DNA from: a virus
IMG/VR virus record: IMGVR_UViG_3300033151_000594
Coordinates: 1-41,268 of that record
Length of the DNA stretch: 41,268 nucleotides
Direction: 5' to 3' (one strand)
Both the position numbers and the translations under genes were made by a program. The notes beneath the pieces are model-generated. The model worked only from the letters and a program-made list of their open reading frames with translations. It did no database searches and was not told the origin of the DNA. Positions 36,664 through 41,268 of the stretch are shown piece by piece. Within the stretch, counting starts at the first letter, position 1; each line of letters begins with the position of its first letter.

Positions 36664-38229
36664 TTATAAATAAGCACAAATTGCTCTGATTGTTGTCGGG
36701 CTATCATCTCCACTTAATTCAATTACACTTGTACTTGATTGAGGTGTTTTAATATTAAAATAATAAGTGTCGGCAGTTGATAAAGATAAATTTTTTACTT
36801 TATATTGAACAACTCTCCCTGTTGTTCCCGATGGCCCTTCTAATTTAATATAAAAAATTGAAGTAAATTCAGAATCAGTTTCAGAACTGCTTCCTGTTGA
36901 TAAAGTTGCAAAAATACCCATTCCTCCTCCAGTCGACTCTCTAAAGTAAACTTGTGCTTGATAATCAACAATCCAACTTCCAATAGGGATATCAATAGAT
37001 ATTGAACCAATATTATACCAAACATCAGCTGTCGGAGTTAGTTGTTCTAGTTCTGTTGTATTAACAATTTTCACCGTCCACTTATCAGGGTCTAAAGGAA
37101 ATCCAAGAGGTGCTTTAATTCCTGAATAAGCTGGTGCAGTAATTGCTTCATTGTCTAAGTCATAATCTGTTCCGCCATAAACTGTTAAAACTGTATCAGC
37201 GACTTTTGTCACAATAAAATACTTAACTCCATCAGTAGGTTGGGTTAATTTTATTCTCATACCTGGGGAGTATTTTGAAGCACCTCCGCTTGGAATTGTT
37301 ATTGTATAAGTAGGGGCGTCATCGCTAGCAAAAGCAAAAGCATCATCTATTCCAACCCATCCTACTCCAATATCTTCTTTAGTTTGACCATCTAACAATG
37401 AAGCATTTCCAGCACTAGGAAGGAATCTATCATAATCAACTCTTAAAATATCACCTGTTACAGGTGCAGTAACCATCTCAATAGTATCTGAATCTGTTTC
37501 TGCGTAGTCTTCTGTTATAGTAAGTCTTTGTCCATTCAGGTAAACCTTTATAGTTCCTGCAATATATTCATTAGCTGTGTCGTAAGTTGTATTTGAACTA
37601 TTAATCAATCCTGAAGGTATTTCTGCTCCAATTGCTCCGTAATCACCAACGACCATATTAACACTTCTCAAATAAAATACTCTTATAACTGCATCAGTCA
37701 AAGGAGCTGTGACAAAAGTAATCCCATTATCATCTCCATCTATTGTATAGTCGTCTGTTTCTGTGAGCTTAATACCATTCTTAAATACTTCAATTTTATT
37801 AAATATATAAAGAGTAGAAAAATTAGTTTCTACGCCATCAGGAGTTTCAGTTGGCTCTTCATCAAAGACAAAAACGTCTGCTCCTCCTGCTCCGGTCTCC
37901 CACTTCACTCCTAAGCCCTCAGAAGAATCAGCCTTCAAAACTTGTCCGTCTTCTCCTATAGGAATCCTTGCATTATCAGAATCAAATCCATAAAGATCTC
38001 CCTTTGTTGTTAAAGGGCTTGCTGTTCCAGGATCACTCCATTCAGTATTATAATCAGCACCATCTGTCTTTTCTAGAACTTGTCCAGCTGTTCCTCCTGC
38101 AGGAACTCCTTCTCCAGTGTCTCCTTGATCTCCTTGATCTCCCTGAATACCTTGGTCACCTTGGATACCTTGATCTCCTTGAGGACCAGTCTCCTTAACT
38201 TTAATTTTTACAATTGGAGCTATTCTCAT
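36664..38229 (-). CDS. Collagen-like tail fibre protein
   Basis: The 521-residue protein has a collagen-like Gly-X-Y stretch at about 14-40 (GPQGDQGIQGDQGIQGDQGD), then TAGQVLEKTDGADYNTEW and SEGLGVKW motifs, repeated YTIDGDDNGITFVTAPLTDA-like segments, and a C-terminal domain shared with the gene at 35438 (SPGMRIKLTQPTDGVKYFIV; GFPLDPDKWTV). Collagen-like triple helices trimerise phage fibres. It is probably the main adsorption fibre; DNA of the collagen segment is repetitive and may vary in length. Confidence 0.75.
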   Translation of the reverse strand: MRIAPIVKIKVKETGPQGDQGIQGDQGIQGDQGDQGDTGEGVPAGGTAGQVLEKTDGADYNTEWSDPGTASPLTTKGDLYGFDSDNARIPIGEDGQVLKADSSEGLGVKWETGAGGADVFVFDEEPTETPDGVETNFSTLYIFNKIEVFKNGIKLTETDDYTIDGDDNGITFVTAPLTDAVIRVFYLRSVNMVVGDYGAIGAEIPSGLINSSNTTYDTANEYIAGTIKVYLNGQRLTITEDYAETDSDTIEMVTAPVTGDILRVDYDRFLPSAGNASLLDGQTKEDIGVGWVGIDDAFAFASDDAPTYTITIPSGGASKYSPGMRIKLTQPTDGVKYFIVTKVADTVLTVYGGTDYDLDNEAITAPAYSGIKAPLGFPLDPDKWTVKIVNTTELEQLTPTADVWYNIGSISIDIPIGSWIVDYQAQVYFRESTGGGMGIFATLSTGSSSETDSEFTSIFYIKLEGPSGTTGRVVQYKVKNLSLSTADTYYFNIKTPQSSTSVIELSGDDSPTTIRAICAYL

Positions 38230-38240
38230 TTAAATTATTC

Positions 38241-38633
38241 TTAATATCTAACGCTTACATTAACTGTATAGTTACCTGTTGGTGTTTCTCCGTCGGTTAC
38301 ATCAAGACCAACTTTAATATGAGTAAAGTGATAATGTTTCATATCCATTGCTATTACATCAGTTCCAGCCGCTGCTCTTGTTATTGACGCAACTCTTGTA
38401 TAATTTTGACTATTAGTATTTGCAGCATTACTAATGAGCATATTAAATGCACCGTAAGTTACTCCTCCATCAACTGAAGCTGTAATGGTCATTACTGCAG
38501 ATCTATTTAATACAACTCCTCCTTCAGTGAACTCTATTGTTATTGTTTTAGCTAATCCTACATCAATTGGATCAGATGTAGCATCAGCAATGATTTCATC
38601 ATGAGCCTTGATTACTTTGGGTGTTCGCAACAT
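38241..38633 (-). CDS. Beta-sandwich virion-type protein
   Basis: The 130-residue protein is beta-rich: PIDVGLAKTITIEFTEGGVV, RSAVMTITASVDGGVTYGAF and YHFTHIKVGLDVTDGETPTG. This layout occurs in small phage head or tail surface proteins with Ig-like folds. It precedes the collagen-like fibre gene by 11 bp. No specific family recognised. It could be a capsid decoration or fibre base. Confidence 0.55.
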   Translation of the reverse strand: MLRTPKVIKAHDEIIADATSDPIDVGLAKTITIEFTEGGVVLNRSAVMTITASVDGGVTYGAFNMLISNAANTNSQNYTRVASITRAAAGTDVIAMDMKHYHFTHIKVGLDVTDGETPTGNYTVNVSVRY

Positions 38634-38659
38634 AGTTTTTTAAATTAAATTATTACATT

Positions 38660-38699
38660 AGTCCCCTAATTATTTTAGAGGACTTAGGAAGAATCTAAG
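38660..38699 (-). promoter_or_regulatory. Intergenic hairpin pair
   Basis: AGTCC-CTAA (38660-38669) pairs with TTAG-GGACT (38675-38684) with one mismatch; CTTAG/CTAAG (38683-38699) forms an alternative hairpin reaching into the stop codon region of the upstream gene. On the minus strand, AATGTAATAATTTAATTT and an ATG follow. Terminator-like but without a clean U-run. Confidence 0.5.
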
Positions 38700-38991
38700 C
38701 TAGGAGATCATCTACGAACTCTCCGTTTTCTTTGCTTTCTTCCTTTGCTTCTTCTTTGGGTTTATTCTTCTCTTCAACTTCTCCTTCTTCTTTCTTAACT
38801 TCTTCAGATTTACTTTCTTCTTTTTCTTCTACTGCTTCTTCTTCTATAATTTCTTCCTTCTCTGCTTTTTTAACTTCTTTTTCTTCTTTTCTCTTAGCAT
38901 CAATTTGAGCCAATGCTTCATTATATTCAGGTTCAACATAATCAGGCAATTGTCCAAGCTCTGCTAATCTTTGAAAATTTGGTTTCCCCAT
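38695..38991 (-). CDS. Acidic low-complexity protein
   Basis: The 98-residue protein starts MGKPNFQRLAELGQLPDYVE and then becomes a Glu/Lys-rich low-complexity helix (EEKEVKKAEKEEIIEEEAVE) ending NGEFVDDLLA. It pairs with the strongly basic protein just upstream, so the two might interact. A head- or fibre-assembly chaperone is possible. Function unknown; the coding status rests on an intact frame and normal leader AAATAAAATT. Confidence 0.5.
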   Translation of the reverse strand: MGKPNFQRLAELGQLPDYVEPEYNEALAQIDAKRKEEKEVKKAEKEEIIEEEAVEEKEESKSEEVKKEEGEVEEKNKPKEEAKEESKENGEFVDDLLA

Positions 38992-38995
38992 AATT

Positions 38996-39178
38996 TTATT
39001 TCTTAGATTTTTTAACTACTTTTTTGGAAGCCTTTTTAGAAACCTTCTTAGAAGTCTTTTTCTTAGCTTCTTTTATTACTTCTTTAGCTTCTAATTTCTC
39101 TCTAGCAATTCTTCTTTCTTCTGCTACTTTAGCTGAATGATTTACCTCATTCAATCTTCTTTGACTTGCTTGTCCCAT
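38996..39178 (-). CDS. Lysine-rich histone H1-like small protein
   Basis: The start is ATG 39178 (MGQASQRRLNEVNHSAKVAE); any longer frame runs through a tRNA gene. The 60-residue product has a helical N-terminal half and a C-terminal Lys/Ser repeat (KKTSKKVSKKASKKVVKKSK), like the tails of histone H1-type or small virion DNA-condensing proteins. Strong positive charge suggests nucleic-acid binding, perhaps DNA condensation in the head. This is inference from composition. Confidence 0.6.
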   Translation of the reverse strand: MGQASQRRLNEVNHSAKVAEERRIAREKLEAKEVIKEAKKKTSKKVSKKASKKVVKKSKK

Positions 39179-39201
39179 ATTGTTATTGTTACTTATTACA
39201 G

Positions 39202-39274
39202 AGCCTCGTGTAGGAATCGAACCCACGACATATTGCTTACAAAGCAATCGCTCTTCCGACTGAGCTAACGAGGC
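39202..39274 (-). tRNA. tRNA-Thr (anticodon TGT)
   Basis: A full cloverleaf on the minus strand: acceptor GCCTCGT/ACGAGGC, D arm GCTC-AGTCGGAA-GAGC, anticodon arm ATTGC-TTTGTAA-GCAAT with anticodon TGT reading ACA, variable ATGTC, T arm GTGGG-TTCGATT-CCTAC with one G-U pair. Length 73, discriminator T, no encoded CCA. It is embedded in the late virion operon between a lysine-rich protein and a beta-helix protein. ACA is frequent in this AT-rich genome, so it likely boosts late translation. Confidence 0.93.
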
Positions 39275-39317
39275 TAAGAAGGAGAACATTGTCTCCAACT
39301 TATTTTTTATTAAATTG

Positions 39318-40286
39318 TTAAGTAGTTTGTACAGCAGATCCTCCACCAGCAGTATATGTTGGCAATGAGCTGAATACACCAGTTGCAGTAGCAAGAGCAG
39401 TACAACCAACTTCATAAGTACCTCCTGAACAAATAATTTGTCCAACAGTTAATGAAGCTCCAGTAGCAATGGCTACGGCTGGAGTTGCAGCTGAGTTAGC
39501 AGCATTGATAAATGCACAATTTTTAAATTCTGCACTTCTTTGAAGATCAGCATCAGCAGTTACAGTAACAAATGTTCCTGTTGTATGAGCAGTGCTCTTC
39601 AATATTCTCACACCTTCAAATAAGACTTCTCTAGCTTGCTTAGTTCCGACAGTAGCAAGTTTACCAAATGTAATAACAGGCCTTACAACTGTTCCTGTTT
39701 GTGCATTAGCTAATGATCCGATAGTTCCACCAAACATTTGGAAAGAATCACCATTCATTACTAATTCACTAGCTCCAGTCACGTCAAGATCGGTAGATTT
39801 GTAAATCTCACAGTTATTTAATACTGTGTATTCACCAGATTCTATAAAGCAATATAGGCTTTCATCTTTAGTGTTATTGCTAATAAACTTAATGTTTGTA
39901 AAAGAATTACGAACACCGGAATTTTGAACAGCAGCAATATCAGTTGCAGCTGTGGTTATACCAAGACTAATCTTAGCATTTTGACCATACGCTCTTCCAC
40001 CTAAACCATCCATTCCAATGAAATGAACTCTACTCTTCGTAATAGATAACATGCTTGTTAAAACATGTGAAGCATTTCCCATTAATACAATTACATCATC
40101 CTTATTTGTTCTCGCAAGAGAATAAGCCTGAGCAATTGTCTTCAATGGTTTATCAATAGTATGTCCACTATTGGAGTCATTTCCATCAGTATAATCTACG
40201 AAGAAATATTTTCCTTTTGTAGCAGGTAAGTCTCCACCTATTACAGGGATTCCCATACTGGAAACACCATTTTTAAAATTTGTCAT
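39318..40286 (-). CDS. Right-handed beta-helix virion protein
   Basis: The 322-residue protein begins MTNFKNGVSSMGIPVIGGDL and then has the pectate-lyase-like beta-helix opening YFFVDYTDGNDSNSGHTIDK and KPLKTIAQAYSLARTNKDDVIVL (about 28-70), followed by regular short strands. The FVDxxxGNDSNxG...KPLKTIAQA signature marks phage and bacterial beta-helix surface proteins. It lies just downstream of the capsid gene, so it could be a capsid surface protein or a tailspike-type adhesin. Which one is not decidable from sequence. Confidence 0.65.
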   Translation of the reverse strand: MTNFKNGVSSMGIPVIGGDLPATKGKYFFVDYTDGNDSNSGHTIDKPLKTIAQAYSLARTNKDDVIVLMGNASHVLTSMLSITKSRVHFIGMDGLGGRAYGQNAKISLGITTAATDIAAVQNSGVRNSFTNIKFISNNTKDESLYCFIESGEYTVLNNCEIYKSTDLDVTGASELVMNGDSFQMFGGTIGSLANAQTGTVVRPVITFGKLATVGTKQAREVLFEGVRILKSTAHTTGTFVTVTADADLQRSAEFKNCAFINAANSAATPAVAIATGASLTVGQIICSGGTYEVGCTALATATGVFSSLPTYTAGGGSAVQTT

Positions 40287-40311
40287 CTTATTTTTTTATT
40301 AATTAGCTTGA

Positions 40312-40343
40312 GCTATGGAAGCTTAGTATTAAACCTCCATAGC
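40312..40343. promoter_or_regulatory. Hairpin downstream of capsid gene
   Basis: GCTATGGA (40312-40319) pairs with TCCATAGC (40336-40343) over a 16-base loop, extendable with G-U pairs. On the minus strand no U-run follows directly. It probably stabilises the 3' end of the abundant capsid mRNA or gives partial termination; on the plus strand CCTTTTT follows, so an antisense terminator is also possible. Confidence 0.5.
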
Positions 40344-40369
40344 CCTTTTTACGCGACTGTTAATAAAGA

Positions 40370-41268
40370 TTAAGCAGAAGCATCAGAACCAACGATCCAT
40401 TTTGGATCAAGAACACCTATGTCGTAAGAGGCAGAACTCTTGAACTTCCAACCATCTGTTTCGAAATCCTCTCCATTTCCACCCACTTTAGGAGCAGTAA
40501 ATGTAGGATTCTCAGAAACTTCACACAAAGCGTCTGTGTGATTAGAGTTAGCAATCATCCAGTAATTTGCCTTAGTTGAGTCATTTGCACCAACATTAGT
40601 TGTTGCAAGGTAAGGAAGGATAATGTGCTTGTATTTGTCTTTATATACGTTAGTAGCGTTTTCAGCTGTATCAGGAGCATTTTGAGATTTCAAAAACTCT
40701 TTTACAGCATTCACAGTAGCAGGATCATCACCAGTGATGATAAGATTAGGCTTAACAACTACCTTAACACCATTATGATTAAACATCTTAGTGAAAAGTA
40801 ATTCAGCAGCCTCTAAACCAGCCCGTGAAAAAGTAGCAGTGATCAAGTTAGAGAAAGTACCAGCACCTCCTGTAATTGTATGATCAGTTGCAAATATAGC
40901 TTTACCGTCTCCACTTGTTGTGTAAACAGTTTCACCATCGATATTAGTATAACTAGTTGCACCAGCTAAACCAAAAGTGAATTGATGAGTGAGGTCTAGC
41001 TCCATTCTCTGAGCTGTAGATTCTCCAAGCATTCTCATCTTCTTTTCGATTTCTCGATACTTATCGTATTTTCGCATCTCCCAAGTTACTTCTTCCATCA
41101 AACCAATTCTCAATTGAGAAAGAGTAATAGAGTAACCTTGTTTTGGAGAACCGATAGTATATCTATCTCCTTGCGTCTTTCTTTTAGCGAATCCTGGACC
41201 ATCGATCTGAGAGTGCTCAGATGTCATATCAGTCACAGTGTAGACATCGTAAAGCTCTCTTGCGACAG
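40370..41268 (-). CDS. Major capsid protein, 3' part (continues at 193)
   Basis: This is the rest of the 325-residue major capsid protein begun at 193; the joined gene is complement(join(40370..41154, 1..193)). The frame is open to the window end. N-terminal helical region, then WEMRKYDKYREIEKKMRMLG and QRMELDLTHQFTFG (the HK97 spine-helix type pattern), MFNHNGVKVVVKPNLIITGD and NAVKEFLKSQNAP, ending with a beta-rich C-terminus. Position after portal, scaffold and decoration supports the HK97 capsid. A GTG at 41236 is an internal Val codon, not the start. Confidence 0.88.
   Translation of the reverse strand, partial: VARELYDVYTVTDMTSEHSQIDGPGFAKRKTQGDRYTIGSPKQGYSITLSQLRIGLMEEVTWEMRKYDKYREIEKKMRMLGESTAQRMELDLTHQFTFGLAGATSYTNIDGETVYTTSGDGKAIFATDHTITGGAGTFSNLITATFSRAGLEAAELLFTKMFNHNGVKVVVKPNLIITGDDPATVNAVKEFLKSQNAPDTAENATNVYKDKYKHIILPYLATTNVGANDSTKANYWMIANSNHTDALCEVSENPTFTAPKVGGNGEDFETDGWKFKSSASYDIGVLDPKWIVGSDASA
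41155..41268. repeat. Terminal direct repeat, right copy
   Basis: Identical to 1-114; assembly overlap of a circular genome. See the left copy. Confidence 0.95.

Noticed and set aside
38996-39445. 149-residue reading of the lysine-rich gene
   Set aside because: The extra N-terminal part runs through the tRNA gene and antisense-like frame of the neighbouring gene; ATG 39178 with a normal leader is the better start.
1-41268. Recoded stop codons (TGA or TAG read as amino acid)
   Set aside because: Core genes (terminase, portal, capsid, preQ0 enzymes) are intact with the standard code, and TAA, TAG and TGA all serve as ordinary stops.
1-41268. Temperate lifestyle
   Set aside because: No integrase, excisionase, CI-type repressor, partition or attachment site is visible; the single winged-helix protein is not enough.

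Overview
The window is a complete, circularly closed genome of a tailed dsDNA bacteriophage. The first 114 bases recur exactly as the last 114, so the unique circle is 41,154 bp, and the major capsid gene runs across the join. Terminase, portal, scaffold, HK97-type capsid, a P22/T7-style adaptor and tail hub, large ejection-type internal proteins and fibre proteins, with no tape measure or tail tube, indicate a podovirus. I see no integrase, repressor, partition gene, DNA polymerase, helicase, primase or RNA polymerase, so it looks lytic and dependent on host replication and transcription. The DNA is AT-rich. Most starts follow A-rich leaders without a Shine-Dalgarno sequence; a minority, mainly a cassette at 31.2-32.2 kb, have strong ones. 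Promoters are sigma70-like (TTGACA/TATAAT). The host cannot be named from this.

Layout: two divergent blocks leave a control region at about 6.65-7.5 kb. The late block is on the minus strand, running from terminase (6.6 kb) down through portal, scaffold, decoration and capsid, across the join, then a beta-helix protein, tRNA-Thr, fibre genes, a zinc-ribbon/HNH cassette, lysis genes, adaptor, tail hub and three ejection proteins, ending at 20,847. The early block is on the plus strand from 7.5 to 20.86 kb. The two blocks meet tail to tail with a 14-bp overlap of rusA and the last ejection gene.

The first part of the early block (7.0-10.1 kb) is unusual. Stem-enclosed, tRNA-like or pseudoknotted RNA elements alternate with very small ORFs, served by strong promoters, two of which are copies of one 57-bp cassette. 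Next come a two-helix membrane protein, a winged-helix protein, a membrane-anchored transglycosylase, then a recombination set (PD-(D/E)XK nuclease, SSB, later RusA) and nucleotide enzymes (MazG-like, dUTPase/dCTP deaminase-like).

The early block also carries folE, queD, queE, queC and a TGT-like dpdA. Together these predict synthesis of 7-cyano-7-deazaguanine (preQ0) from GTP and its exchange for guanine in phage DNA, a known anti-restriction strategy. No queF or amidotransferase-type gene is seen, so the predicted DNA base is preQ0 itself. The most novel-looking material is the structured RNA array at 7.0-8.6 kb; its function is unknown.
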